From: Adhaeribacter radiodurans
GTDB lineage: Bacteria; Bacteroidota; Bacteroidia; Cytophagales; Hymenobacteraceae
Direction: 5' to 3'
Assembly: GCF_014075995.1 (NCBI RefSeq)
Contig: NZ_CP055153.1
Span: 1,302,001-1,366,000 of the forward strand
DNA length: 64,000 nt
The number at the start of each line of letters is the position of its first letter. The stretch's first letter is position 1. The notes below the pieces were generated by a model. That model had not been told where the DNA came from. It made no database searches and was given only the letters and a program-made list of their open reading frames with translations. The position numbers and the translations under genes are program-made. Of this stretch, positions 48,562 to 57,578 are shown piece after piece.

Positions 48562-49104
48562 ATGAGCGACTCAACGGTTCAACTGCACGACAAAGAATTT
48601 ACTATTTACTTACAGGAAAATGAAATCCGGCAAGCAATCGAACGTTTAGCTGTTCAAATTAATCAAGATTACAAAGAAAACACCCCGGTTTTCTTAGCTG
48701 TTCTGAATGGCTCTTTTATGTTTGCCTCTGATTTAATGAAAGAAATAAAAATTCCCTGCGAAATTTCTTTTATCAAATTAGCTTCCTACCAAAATACCCA
48801 AAGTACTGGTACCGTGAAAGAATTGGTAGGCTTAAACGAAGAAGTAAGAAGCCGGCATATCATTATTTTAGAAGATATCGTGGACACAGGGCATACCGTA
48901 AGTGTACTTTTAGAGAAATTACAGGCCTTTTCCCCTGCTTCTATCCAAATAGCAAGTTTGCTTTTAAAGCCAGCCAGTCTGCAGCATCCTTTGCAATTAA
49001 AGTACACCGCTCTTTCTATTCCCAACGATTTTGTGGTAGGGTACGGGCTAGATTATAACGGTTTAGGACGCAACCTTCGCCATCTTTACAAGGTCAAGAG
49101 CTAA
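48562..49104 (+). CDS. hpt: Hypoxanthine phosphoribosyltransferase
   Basis: About 180 residues from ATG 48562 (MSDSTVQLHDKEF); the ORF extends upstream to a TTG, but that part is not protein-like. The PRPP-binding motif IIILEDIVDTGHTVS lies near residue 95, FLAVLNGSFMFASDL near 43-57, and DFVVGYGLDYNGLGRNL near the end. It salvages hypoxanthine and guanine to IMP and GMP in the cytoplasm. Adenylate kinase lies about 900 bp downstream. Confidence 0.93.
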   Translation: MSDSTVQLHDKEFTIYLQENEIRQAIERLAVQINQDYKENTPVFLAVLNGSFMFASDLMKEIKIPCEISFIKLASYQNTQSTGTVKELVGLNEEVRSRHIIILEDIVDTGHTVSVLLEKLQAFSPASIQIASLLLKPASLQHPLQLKYTALSIPNDFVVGYGLDYNGLGRNLRHLYKVKS

Positions 49105-49123
49105 TCAGTAGGTTCTTAAGTAG

Positions 49124-49144
49124 TTGTTCGTTGTTCGTTGTTCG
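49124..49144. repeat. Three tandem 7-bp units TTGTTCG
   Basis: TTGTTCG occurs three times in a row directly after hpt. Short runs of this kind are common between Bacteroidota genes. Confidence 0.7.
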
Positions 49145-49202
49145 ATGATAGGTTGATTACATTTTGATAATTGTGCTATTGTATCAAAATGTTAACATAG
49201 GT

Positions 49203-49426
49203 TTTGCTTGCTAGTAAGCGTTTTCTTTGGAGCCGGTTCCAAGTCTCCAGACACAGGTGCTAACTTATTTGACAAGGCTGAGTTTGCCTCGTGGCCGGTG
49301 GGCCTCGTTCGGCTATTGAGGGCCTTTTAGCGAACCTTGGCTCACTGCGTTGCGCCATGCTCCTCTGCAGCACCGGAACGCTAAAAGGCCCTCAACAGCC
49401 AAACTGGTGTCTTTGTGCTTAGCTAA
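49203..49426 (+). repeat. Structured interspersed repeat, copy G (plus orientation)
   Basis: The best-preserved outer flank: TTGCTTGCTAGTAAGCG then TTTTCTTTGGAGCCGGTTCC at 49205-49240. Block GCCTCGTGGCCGGTGGGCC near 49286-49304. Interior arms: GGCTATTGAGGGCCTTTTAG(CG) at 49311-49332 and its complement at 49379-49400, 21 of 22 pairs. Inner flank AGCCAAACTGGTGTCTTTG, then TTAGCTA. Confidence 0.88.
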
Positions 49427-49583
49427 TGCATTTCTTCCACATCTTGTATAATGAAGGATAGGAAAATTTTTTAACCGTCTCCTAATAATTTTTAAAATTA
49501 AACTTCTTGGTTCTATTTCTCGCTCAGCACTTCCTGATAAAGTCAGTTTAATACAATCTAATAATTCTTAAAAAAGTAAAAAC

Positions 49584-49810
49584 AGTAGCTAAATGCAAAG
49601 GCACCGGTTGGGCTATGGAGCACCTGCTAGGCTTCTGGTACCGCAGGCATTCTGTAGGAGTAATTTAGAAAATAACGGCATCTCCTCCCCTGTTTTTAGG
49701 GGAGGTGCCTTTAGGCGGAGGGGTTTTCTAGGCCTACCAGCCTCGAGGCAAACTTAGGCTGTTCTATTGCATCAGCACTGCAGCCTGGAGACGGGAACCG
49801 GCTCCAAAGA
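49584..49810 (-). repeat. Structured interspersed repeat, copy H (minus orientation), interrupted
   Basis: Inner flank AGTAGCTAAATGC..GGCACCGGTTGGGC at about 49584-49613, then GCTATGGAGCACCTGCTAGG (copy A type arm), broken near 49660. From about 49661 to 49733 a second-family hairpin repeat and flanking bases replace the conserved block. The outer flank resumes as GCAGCCTGGAGACGGGAACC at about 49781-49800, then GGCTCC. Confidence 0.78.
49684..49724. repeat. Short G/C-rich hairpin repeat (second family), copy 4, nested in copy H
   Basis: CCTCCCCT at 49684-49691 pairs with AGGGGAGG at 49698-49705, then TGCCTTTAGGCGGAGGGG. It lies inside structured repeat copy H, showing that the second family can insert into the first. 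Confidence 0.7.
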
Positions 49811-49979
49811 TGGATTAATAAGAAGTCTTGTAACTTCAATTTTAAAAAATTTTAAAATTAAGAGAGATATACCTGTATTTTTACAAAAAGTTTTCTTTAT
49901 CAAGGTTCTATCAAGATAAATTTTTAAGAAATTCCGTGTAATCCTTTAATTTGTTTAATCAACGATTCAATATTATTTG

Positions 49980-49987
49980 TACTTTTG
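49980..49987 (+). promoter_or_regulatory. Candidate -7 box of the adk promoter
   Basis: TACTTTTG fits the Bacteroidota TAnnTTTG box and lies 22 bp before the adk ATG. No good -33 element is found at the right distance, so support is modest. Confidence 0.35.
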
Positions 49988-50009
49988 AATTTATTAACTT
50001 AAAAAAGGC

Positions 50010-50600
50010 ATGTTAAATATTGTTTTATTTGGCCCTCCGGGTGCGGGAAAAGGAACGCAAAGTCAGAAATTAATTGATACGTATAACTTAATTCACCTTT
50101 CTACCGGTGATTTGCTGCGCTCAGAAATTGCGGCTGGTACCGAATTGGGATTGCGGGCCAAAAAACTAATGGATCAAGGAACGCTGGTGCCCGACGAAGT
50201 AGTAATTGGAATGATTGATTCCAAGCTCAAAGAAAATAAGAACGCGGCTGGTTTTATATTTGATGGTTTTCCACGCACAGTACCTCAAGCTAAAAGCTTA
50301 GATGCTTTACTCGAACAAAACCATACGGCTATAAGTGGCATGATTGCCTTGGAAGTAAACGAAGAAGAGCTAACCAAACGCCTTTTAATCCGGGGGCAAA
50401 CTTCCGGCCGTCCAGACGATCAAAACGAAGGATTAGTGCGGAAGCGCGTACAGGAATACAATACCAAAACTGCTCCCGTAGCGGGTTATTATGCTAATCA
50501 GGGCAAATTCAACGCTATTAATGGTATTGGGGAAATTGAAGAAATCTTCACCGAAATTTGCGAAATTGTTGATGCCTTCGCTGTCCAGCCAAAAGCGTAA
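50010..50600 (+). CDS. adk: Adenylate kinase
   Basis: The 196-residue product has P-loop FGPPGAGKGTQ at 7-17, LSTGDLLRSEIAAGTELG, FDGFPRTVPQA near 85, and a short LID region RGQTSGRPDDQN without the zinc-finger cysteines of long-type enzymes, as is usual in this phylum. It equilibrates ATP + AMP with 2 ADP. A very strong hairpin lies between adk and obgE. Confidence 0.96.
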   Translation: MLNIVLFGPPGAGKGTQSQKLIDTYNLIHLSTGDLLRSEIAAGTELGLRAKKLMDQGTLVPDEVVIGMIDSKLKENKNAAGFIFDGFPRTVPQAKSLDALLEQNHTAISGMIALEVNEEELTKRLLIRGQTSGRPDDQNEGLVRKRVQEYNTKTAPVAGYYANQGKFNAINGIGEIEEIFTEICEIVDAFAVQPKA

Positions 50601-50960
50601 ACAGACGAAAACCCAAGGACAATAGACCAAGCCCATCTGGGACAGCAATATTAAAAAATCTGCTTAGAGAATGGAGTAGTGATCTTGGGTTTAAACTACT
50701 GGGAAAGATTTAATAGAAACTCATTTTTAAAATCTTTTGGCTGCGTGCATTTAAAGCCGCAGCTAATCAGATTTCATGGAATTTGTGTAAATTCTTTATA
50801 GCGGTTTTAAAATTAAGCACTATCTGAACCAGTTTTAGAACGAAGCAGTTACTTGTATTGGTTATAATCTAATACAAGTAACTGCTTCGTTCTAAAACTT
50901 TAAACTTACGAACTACTGCCGTGGTCTATCGACCGTGGACTGTAGACCAAAAACCAACTC
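50601..50960. other. Intergenic region between adk and obgE
   Basis: About 360 bp. It contains the 29-bp perfect hairpin at 50833-50901 and a GTGGTCTATCGACCGTGGAC segment near 50923-50942, which is similar to a common Bacteroidota intergenic string. No gene. Confidence 0.5.
50833..50901. repeat. 29-bp perfect inverted repeat between adk and obgE
   Basis: 50833-50861 is exactly complementary to 50873-50901 with an 11-nt loop (GGTTATAATCT). No T-tract follows, so it does not look like a standard intrinsic terminator. The perfect match over 29 bp suggests recent origin or active constraint. Confidence 0.85.
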
Positions 50961-51956
50961 GTGGCTACATCCAACTTTATTGATTACGTTAAAATATGCT
51001 GCCGTTCTGGTCACGGAGGTGCTGGATCGGCACATTTATTCCGGGATAAAAAAAACGCCAAAGGTGGTCCGGATGGCGGCGATGGCGGTCGTGGAGGGCA
51101 TATTATTTTAAGAGGTAATGCCCAACTCTGGACTTTGTTGCACTTACAATATCAAAAACACGTTATTGCCAAACACGGCGAAGGCGGTAGTAAAGATACG
51201 TCTACGGGTGCGAACGGGGAAGATGTAATTCTGGAGGTTCCCATTGGTACCATTGCCCGCGATGCCGAAACCGGCGAAGTGAAAACAGAAATAACAGAAG
51301 ATGGCCAAACGGTAATTCTAACCCCGGGTGGTCGGGGTGGTTTAGGAAATTCCCATTTTAAATCTCCTACCAACCAAACCCCGCGTTATGCGCAACCCGG
51401 CGAACCCGGCCTGGAAGAATGGGTAATACTGGAACTTAAATTATTAGCCGATGTAGGATTGGTTGGATTTCCTAATGCAGGAAAATCAACGTTGTTGTCG
51501 GTAGTGTCGGCGGCTAAACCTAAAATTGCTAATTATCCTTTTACTACCCTTGTGCCAAATTTAGGCGTGGTGCCTTACCGCGATTACAAGTCGTTTGTAA
51601 TGGCCGATATTCCCGGAATTATTGAAGGCGCTTCGGAAGGAAAAGGCTTGGGCCTACGTTTTCTGCGACACATCGAGCGCAACTCCATTCTCTTGTTTAT
51701 GGTGTCTGCCGAGAGTGCCGATATTGCTAATGAATATGCTGTTCTTTTAAACGAGTTGGGAACTTACAACCCGGAATTGCTGGCAAAAAAACGTTTGCTA
51801 GCGGTTACTAAGGCAGATTTACTCGACGAAGAATTGGAAAATGAAATCCGGAAGACTTTGCCGCCGCAGGTACCCGCTGTATTTATATCCAGCATCACCC
51901 AGAAAAATATTCAGGTTTTAAAAGATATGCTGTGGCAGGTTTTAACGAACGCGTAA
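50961..51956 (+). CDS. obgE: Obg-family GTPase
   Basis: The 331-residue product starts at GTG 50961; the sequence [21 protein letters not shown] matches the family start. The glycine-rich Obg fold is at 1-160 ([25 protein letters not shown]). The G domain has [11 protein letters not shown] (G1), [16 protein letters not shown] (G3) and TKADLLDE (G4). There is no C-terminal OCT domain, as in many bacteria outside Firmicutes. It binds the 50S ribosome and acts in its assembly and the stringent response. Confidence 0.96.
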   Translation: MATSNFIDYVKICCRSGHGGAGSAHLFRDKKNAKGGPDGGDGGRGGHIILRGNAQLWTLLHLQYQKHVIAKHGEGGSKDTSTGANGEDVILEVPIGTIARDAETGEVKTEITEDGQTVILTPGGRGGLGNSHFKSPTNQTPRYAQPGEPGLEEWVILELKLLADVGLVGFPNAGKSTLLSVVSAAKPKIANYPFTTLVPNLGVVPYRDYKSFVMADIPGIIEGASEGKGLGLRFLRHIERNSILLFMVSAESADIANEYAVLLNELGTYNPELLAKKRLLAVTKADLLDEELENEIRKTLPPQVPAVFISSITQKNIQVLKDMLWQVLTNA

Positions 51957-52103
51957 TTTTTTTAAGCCTGCGGAATTAAAAAGTATAAATTTTCATTTAC
52001 CAGAAAAGAAACCCAGGCCTCAGATGTGTCAGATTGTCACTTTAAGGCTTTGGCAAATAAATTGATACGCACCTTACAAACCAATTGGAAGAATAAATAA
52101 GCT

Positions 52104-52682
52104 ATGTCAGCGGATAACAATACACAACCCGAAGCCGAAGATTTTGAAAATGTAACGGAGGCCAGTTTACCCGAAGATACTGGCTCCGAGCAGCCCGATT
52201 CACCTGCCGAAACCGAGCAATCAACCGGTAATGGCCAGGCATCTAAATCAGAAGCGGAATTGAACGAATTAAAAGATAAATATTTACGGTTATATTCAGA
52301 ATTCGACAACTACAAACGCCGCACTTCTAAGGAGCGTTTAGATTTGTTGAAATCTGCCAATCAGGAAATGATTGTTGCTTTGCTGCCGGTTCTGGATGAT
52401 TTCGACCGGGCTCGTCAGGCAATGGAAAATGCCCAGGAGGTAGAAGCGGTAAAAGCCGGCGTGGATTTAATCTATAATAAACTACAATCTATAATGCAGC
52501 AAAAAGGTTTGAAACCCATGGAAGCCGTAGGCCAACCATTTGACGCCGAGCTGCACGAAGCCATTACCCAGATTCCGGCCCCAGACGAAGCTCTGAAAGG
52601 GAAAGTAATAGACCAGGTAGAAAAAGGATATTACCTGAATGATAAAGTTGTTCGCTTCGCGAAAGTTATAATAGGAGCATAG
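52104..52682 (+). CDS. grpE: GrpE nucleotide-exchange factor
   Basis: The 192-residue product has an acidic disordered N-terminus (residues 1-50), a long coiled coil (ELKDKYLRLYSEFDNYKRRTSKERLDLL), then VALLPVLDDFDRARQAM and the beta head with GQPFDAELHEAI and GYYLNDKVVRFAKVIIG. It releases ADP from DnaK. dnaJ begins 4 bp after its stop, so they form an operon. No dnaK is seen in the window. Confidence 0.95.
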   Translation: MSADNNTQPEAEDFENVTEASLPEDTGSEQPDSPAETEQSTGNGQASKSEAELNELKDKYLRLYSEFDNYKRRTSKERLDLLKSANQEMIVALLPVLDDFDRARQAMENAQEVEAVKAGVDLIYNKLQSIMQQKGLKPMEAVGQPFDAELHEAITQIPAPDEALKGKVIDQVEKGYYLNDKVVRFAKVIIGA

Positions 52683-52685
52683 GCC

Positions 52686-53825
52686 ATGGCTAAGAGAGAT
52701 TACTACGAGGTATTGGGGGTGAGCAAAAGCGCCAGTGCTGACGAAATTAAAAAAGCATACCGTAAAATTGCCATTAAATACCATCCGGACAAAAATCCGG
52801 ATGATCCATCCGCCGAAGACAAATTTAAAGAAGCCGCCGAAGCGTACGAAGTTCTCAGCGACCAGGATAAACGCGGTCGTTATGACCAGTTTGGTCACCA
52901 GGGCGTAAATGGAGGCGGTTATGGCCATATGAACATGGATGATATCTTCTCTCAGTTTGGAGATATATTCGGTGGTGGCAGCCCGTTTGGTGACATTTTT
53001 GGCGGTGGCCGTTCCAGTAATGGACGCCGGGTACGAAAAGGTACCAACCTACGCATTAAATTAAAGCTCGACCTGGAAGAAATTGCCAATGGGGTGGAGA
53101 AAAAAATAAAAGTAAAACGGTACGTAGCTTGTAATACTTGCGGCGGAAACGGAGCTAAAAATGGTACGGCGCTGCAAACCTGTAGTGGCTGCCAGGGTAC
53201 CGGCCAGGTGAAAAAAGTAGTAAATACGATGTTGGGCCAAATGGTTTCCACGTCTACCTGTCCCGTGTGCGATGGCGAAGGTAAAAAAGTAAGCCAGAAC
53301 TGCGAAGTTTGCCAGGGCGAAGGCCGGGAATTAAAAGAAGAAGTAATTGCTATTAACGTTCCGGCTGGGGTAGGCGATGGCATGCAGCTTTCTATGAGTG
53401 GCAAAGGTAACGTGCCGCAACGCGGTGGTATTGCCGGCGATTTACTCATTCAGATTGAAGAAGAAGCGCATCCATTACTGAAGCGGGAAGGCAATAACAT
53501 TATATTTGAGCAGTACATCAGCTTCGTAGACGCCGTTTTAGGGGCTAATATTGAAGTGCCCACTATTGAAGGTAAAGTAAAAATTAAAATTGATCCGGGT
53601 ACCCAGGGAGGCAAAATTTTACGCTTACGTGGTAAAGGGATTAAAGATATAAACGGCTACGGTAAAGGCGATCAACTGATTCATATTAATGTTTGGACCC
53701 CGAAACACGTATCCAACGACGAACGCCAGGTGCTGGAGAAATTGCGTAACTCCGATAATTTTGTGCCCAACCCGGGCAAAAATGAAAAAGGCTTCTTCGA
53801 GAAAATGAAAGAATATTTCCAATAG
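52686..53825 (+). CDS. dnaJ: DnaJ co-chaperone
   Basis: The 379-residue product has the J domain at 1-70 with HPD ([16 protein letters not shown]), a Gly/Phe-rich linker at 75-115 ([17 protein letters not shown]), and four CxxCxGxG zinc motifs: [32 protein letters not shown]. The C-terminal substrate-binding domains include [15 protein letters not shown] and [12 protein letters not shown]. It delivers unfolded proteins to DnaK and stimulates its ATPase. Confidence 0.97.
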   Translation: MAKRDYYEVLGVSKSASADEIKKAYRKIAIKYHPDKNPDDPSAEDKFKEAAEAYEVLSDQDKRGRYDQFGHQGVNGGGYGHMNMDDIFSQFGDIFGGGSPFGDIFGGGRSSNGRRVRKGTNLRIKLKLDLEEIANGVEKKIKVKRYVACNTCGGNGAKNGTALQTCSGCQGTGQVKKVVNTMLGQMVSTSTCPVCDGEGKKVSQNCEVCQGEGRELKEEVIAINVPAGVGDGMQLSMSGKGNVPQRGGIAGDLLIQIEEEAHPLLKREGNNIIFEQYISFVDAVLGANIEVPTIEGKVKIKIDPGTQGGKILRLRGKGIKDINGYGKGDQLIHINVWTPKHVSNDERQVLEKLRNSDNFVPNPGKNEKGFFEKMKEYFQ

Positions 53826-53889
53826 GGTCACGGATTTTCGCGGATTAACAGGATTACGCGGATTCCTTATCACAGATTTAACGTATTAT

Positions 53890-53922
53890 AAAATGCCTCT
53901 TCTGAATAAGGAGAGGCATTTT
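53890..53922 (+). terminator. Terminator after dnaJ
   Basis: AAAATGCCTCT at 53890-53900 pairs with AGAGGCATTTT at 53912-53922 (11-nt loop), then TGTTTTT. Confidence 0.8.
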
Positions 53923-54106
53923 TGTTTTTAAAAGGGTTATAATAGAATTAAAAGCGTAAAGCAGTAAACTAGAATAATAAACATAACAGAATGCCCTCCT
54001 TAAATTAAGGGAACAGGGGAAGTTAATTTTAGAGAAAAAGATAGCGCTAATTCTTAATGGTGCCTTCGAAATCATCTGATTCGATGAGAAAAAGTAAATT
54101 TTTATT

Positions 54107-54285
54107 CCATCTCTGGTTCAGGCCTTTGAGCTTTCGGGTGCAAAGCTTTCTGAGATACTAGGAAAGGAAAGATCAACAGGCTGAACCAGAGATGGGCAAG
54201 GCCCGCCGGGCACGAGGCAAACAGGGAACGGTTCAATCTTGATAGCACCGTAGTATTGAGACTGGAACAGGCTCAAAAGAATTCA
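54107..54285 (-). repeat. Structured interspersed repeat, copy I (minus orientation, degenerate, unpaired)
   Basis: Interior arms are a fourth sequence, still perfectly paired: CCATCTCTGGTTCAG at 54107-54121 and CTGAACCAGAGATGG at 54181-54195. Block GGCCCGCCGGGCACGAGGC near 54200-54218; outer flank GAGACTGGAACAGGCTC near 54258-54274. The inner flank is lost. No partner copy lies within about 4 kb. Confidence 0.75.
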
Positions 54286-54338
54286 GTTTACCTAATTCCT
54301 TACCAGACTGCTTGTGAATCTAAGCCGAAAGACTAAAT

Positions 54339-55271
54339 TTGAAAATAAAAGCAAGCACCTTGAGTATACTCAAAATTGTAGGAGTAAGTAAAAAATACGC
54401 CTCCCACCAAGCTCTCCAAGATATTACCTTCGATATTCCCACCGGACGCATCTTTGGTTTATTAGGTCCTAACGGAGCCGGTAAAACATCGCTTATCCGG
54501 ATTATTACTCAAATTACGGGTGCTGATACTGGCCAGATTTTTTTTAAAGATGAATTGCTGCATCCCAACCATATTCGATCGATGGGCTACTTGCCCGAAG
54601 AAAGGGGATTATACAAAAAAATGAAGGTAGGAGAGCAACTGCTTTATCTGGCCCAACTAAAAGGATTATCAAAAGCGGAAGCTACGGATAAGATAAAAAA
54701 ATGGGTAGATAAACTGGAAATTCGTTCGTGGTTAGGTAAACCCATAGAAGACTTATCGAAAGGTATGCAGCAAAAAGTGCAGTTTACTGCAACGGTTATG
54801 CACCAGCCTGAACTTATCATTCTCGACGAACCTTTCTCGGGATTTGACCCGATTAATGCCAATGTTATTAAAGATGAAATTTTAGCGCTCCGGGAGGCAG
54901 GTTCTACTATTATTTTCTCTACGCACCGCATGGAATCAGTAGAAGAACTGTGCGATGATATTGCCTTAATTAATCGGTCGCGCATGATTTTAAATGGCCC
55001 GGTGAAAGAAATTAAAAACACCTATAAAACCAATACTTATCTGGTAGAAGGAACCGGCCGATTGCTTATTTTATCCCCTGATTTTAAAGTAGTGGAGCAA
55101 CAACAAAACGGTAATTATTTCCGGGGAGTGATTCAGTTATTGCACGGTGTGTCACCCAACCACTTATTACGATATTTAATCGAGCGGGTAGAAGTACACG
55201 CTTTACGAGAGCAAATTCCAAGTATTAACGACATATTTATCAAACAGGTAAAAGAAAATCAGGATGCATAA
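54339..55271 (+). CDS. ABC transporter ATP-binding protein (NatA-like)
   Basis: 310 residues. The frame opens at a TTG (54339); a second TTG at 54360 gives SILKIVGVSKKYASHQALQD, the family's usual beginning. Walker A GPNGAGKTSLI, signature LSKGMQQKVQF, Walker B LIILDEPFSGFDP, switch His in IIFSTHRMESV, followed by a C-terminal DUF4162-type region (about residues 228-310). It pairs with the permease whose ATG overlaps its 3' end by 8 bp. Na+ or drug export is possible but not shown. Confidence 0.9.
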   Translation: MKIKASTLSILKIVGVSKKYASHQALQDITFDIPTGRIFGLLGPNGAGKTSLIRIITQITGADTGQIFFKDELLHPNHIRSMGYLPEERGLYKKMKVGEQLLYLAQLKGLSKAEATDKIKKWVDKLEIRSWLGKPIEDLSKGMQQKVQFTATVMHQPELIILDEPFSGFDPINANVIKDEILALREAGSTIIFSTHRMESVEELCDDIALINRSRMILNGPVKEIKNTYKTNTYLVEGTGRLLILSPDFKVVEQQQNGNYFRGVIQLLHGVSPNHLLRYLIERVEVHALREQIPSINDIFIKQVKENQDA

Positions 55272-56559
55272 AATCTGGCTTATTATTCAACGGGAGTACT
55301 TGGTGCGGGTGCGCAAGAAAAGCTTTATTATCATGACCTTACTTGGTCCCATTTTATTGGCCTCAATTATGGTGGTGCCTATTTGGTTGGCCAGTGTTTC
55401 GGATACTACCAATACCATTGAAGTGCTCGACGAGAGTGGCCTTTTCGTAAACGCTTTTAAAGATACCAACGAAACCAAATACATTCCGGTAAGTGGATCT
55501 TTGGAAACTCATAAAACAGCTTTTCTGCAAACCAATTATACCGCTCTGCTTTACATTCCGAAGTTAAATTTAGATAAACCCGAAGGTATTCGGTTATACT
55601 CCAAAACTAATTTGGGTATTAGCAAGCAATTGCAACTGGAGAATATTCTAAAAAAAGAGATTGAAACTCTAAAATTCAAACAATCTGGCATTGACCGGGA
55701 AGTGTTGGAAAAAATGAAAACGAATGTCAGCATTAATACTACTAACCTTACCGATAACGGCGAGCAAAATAATAATGCTATGGTTACTACTGCTGCTGGT
55801 TATGTGGGGGCATTTCTGATTTATATGTTTATTTTTATTTACGGAGTACAGATTATGCGGGGAGTAATTGAAGAGAAAACCAATCGCATTGTAGAAGTAA
55901 TTATCTCGTCGGTGAAGCCCTTTCAGTTGATGGCCGGTAAAATTATTGGGATTGCGGCTGTTGGGCTTACCCAATTTTTGCTTTGGATTATATTGTCGGC
56001 CGCTGTTACTACGGTGGTTTCTTCCCGGTTTGAGGTTGACCGGTTTTCGGATGCCCGCATTTCGGAAACTTTAAAAGAAAGCAAAGATCCGGCAAAAGCC
56101 AAAGAAATGAACAACATAGTAAGTGCCCTGGACAGCCTGAACGTGCCTTTGTTACTCGGTTGTTTTGTTTTTTACTTTTTAGGGGGATATTTACTTTATG
56201 GGGCCCTATTTGGAGCAGTAGGCTCGGCCGTAGATAACGAAACAGATACGCAACAGTTTATGTTGCCCATTACCATCCCACTGGTTTTATCCTTTATTGT
56301 GGCGCAAACGGTAATAATCAAAAACCCGGACGGGCCGGTTGCTTTCTGGATGTCTATGATTCCGTTTACTTCGCCTATTGCCATGATGCTTCGTTTGCCT
56401 TTTGGGGTACCTTATTGGCAAATTCTGTTGTCTATGTTTTTTTTAATACTGGGTTTTGTTTTTACGACGTGGATAGCCGCCCGTATTTACCGGGTCGGAA
56501 TTTTGTTGTACGGGAAAAAGCCTACCTACAAAGAATTATCGAAGTGGTTATTTTATTAA
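55264..56559 (+). CDS. ABC-2 type permease (NatB-like)
   Basis: The 431-residue product starts HKIWLIIQREYLVRVRKKSFI and has one N-terminal helix, a large extracytoplasmic loop (about residues 45-165), then five or six helices including FIYGVQIMRGVIEEKTNRIVEVIISSVKPFQLMAGKIIG, a NatB/ABC2_membrane_3 hallmark. It forms the exporter with the preceding ATPase. Confidence 0.9.
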   Translation: MHKIWLIIQREYLVRVRKKSFIIMTLLGPILLASIMVVPIWLASVSDTTNTIEVLDESGLFVNAFKDTNETKYIPVSGSLETHKTAFLQTNYTALLYIPKLNLDKPEGIRLYSKTNLGISKQLQLENILKKEIETLKFKQSGIDREVLEKMKTNVSINTTNLTDNGEQNNNAMVTTAAGYVGAFLIYMFIFIYGVQIMRGVIEEKTNRIVEVIISSVKPFQLMAGKIIGIAAVGLTQFLLWIILSAAVTTVVSSRFEVDRFSDARISETLKESKDPAKAKEMNNIVSALDSLNVPLLLGCFVFYFLGGYLLYGALFGAVGSAVDNETDTQQFMLPITIPLVLSFIVAQTVIIKNPDGPVAFWMSMIPFTSPIAMMLRLPFGVPYWQILLSMFFLILGFVFTTWIAARIYRVGILLYGKKPTYKELSKWLFY

Positions 56560-56625
56560 ATAATTTCCCAAAAATTTAAGCAAAATAATCCCTTCAAACG
56601 ACAGGGTAAAAGAAACATTTAGCTT

Positions 56626-57483
56626 GTGATTAATTACAACCCCAAAGACTGGTTTACCTTTATTTTCCGGATAACGCGGGCCGATACTTTCCGGAAGTTG
56701 CTGCCTTTAATGCTGGCAGTAAGTGTTTATTCAGCGGCCATTGCTTATTTTGAGTTAAATTATATTAACATCAACGATTCTCAGAATCTTCGGAATGTGG
56801 GAATGATGCATAATGTGCTGGGTTTTGTTATTTCGTTGTTATTGGTTTTCCGGACGAATACCGCTTACGACCGCTGGTGGGAAGGACGCAAGATTTGGGG
56901 AGGTTTAACAAACAGTTCGCGAAATTTAGCAATAAAAATTTCTTCTTTTTTGAAAGAAGAAGCAGATAAGCAGTTTTTCCGGAAAATGATTCCGAATTAT
57001 GCCTTTGCTTTAAAAAATTTACTGCGTGAAAACGAAGATTACCATGAGTTAGATCCGGTTTTAGATTTAAAGCTGGAGAAACACGTACCTAATCAAATTG
57101 CTGCCGCTATTTACCAACATGTAAATGCCCTGTATTCCCAAAACAAAATCTCTGATGCTCAATTATGGATTTTAAACGAAGAAGTAAAGTCCTTAACCGA
57201 GCATTGCGGAGCTTGTGAACGTATTAAGAATACGCCTATACCATTTACGTATAGTGTGTTTATCAAGAAATTCGTTTTTTTCTACGTCATGACTTTGCCC
57301 TTTGGTTGGGTGTTTAGCGTGGGTTATTACATAGTGCCGGTAGTGGTATTAATTTTATATGCTCTGGCTAGTTTAGAGTTAATTGCCGAAGAAATTGAAA
57401 ATCCGTTTGGCTCCGATGCCAATGATTTACCCATTGACCAAATTTGCTTAAACATCCGCAAACACGTTGGAGAATTAATATGA
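56626..57483 (+). CDS. Bestrophin-family anion channel
   Basis: The 285-residue product starts from a GTG at 56626 (INYNPKDWFTFIFRITRADTFRKLLPLM). NTAYDRWWEGRKIWGGLTNSSRN and PIPFTYSVFIKKFVFFYVMTLPFG are the bestrophin/UPF0187 signatures, followed by the LIAEEIENPFGSDANDLP motif with its acidic cluster. Four membrane helices are expected. Bacterial members form pentameric channels, with selectivity for anions or cations depending on the pore. Confidence 0.93.
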   Translation: MINYNPKDWFTFIFRITRADTFRKLLPLMLAVSVYSAAIAYFELNYININDSQNLRNVGMMHNVLGFVISLLLVFRTNTAYDRWWEGRKIWGGLTNSSRNLAIKISSFLKEEADKQFFRKMIPNYAFALKNLLRENEDYHELDPVLDLKLEKHVPNQIAAAIYQHVNALYSQNKISDAQLWILNEEVKSLTEHCGACERIKNTPIPFTYSVFIKKFVFFYVMTLPFGWVFSVGYYIVPVVVLILYALASLELIAEEIENPFGSDANDLPIDQICLNIRKHVGELI

Positions 57484-57498
57484 TATAAACAGTTAGTA

Positions 57499-57560
57499 AT
57501 AATTAGTCAGAAACAAGAAAAGCCACTTTATAGTGGCTTTTCTTGTTTCTGACTAATTAT
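57499..57560. terminator. Bidirectional terminator, 29-bp perfect hairpin
   Basis: 57499-57527 is exactly complementary to 57532-57560 with a TTAT loop. It lies between the convergent bestrophin and IscA-type genes. The core GAAAAGCCACT/AGTGGCTTTTC gives T-rich tracts on both strands. The length is far beyond what termination needs. Confidence 0.85.
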
Positions 57561-57578
57561 AAATTTAAAAATCTAGCT

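Noticed and set aside
53827-53876. Repeated CGGATT/ACAGGATTA strings after dnaJ, considered as a novel element; similar strings after the M42-like gene (about 45754-45781)
   Set aside because: Short strings of the kind AATCCGTG/GGATTAACAGGATT are widespread between bacterial genes and too short here to claim structure.
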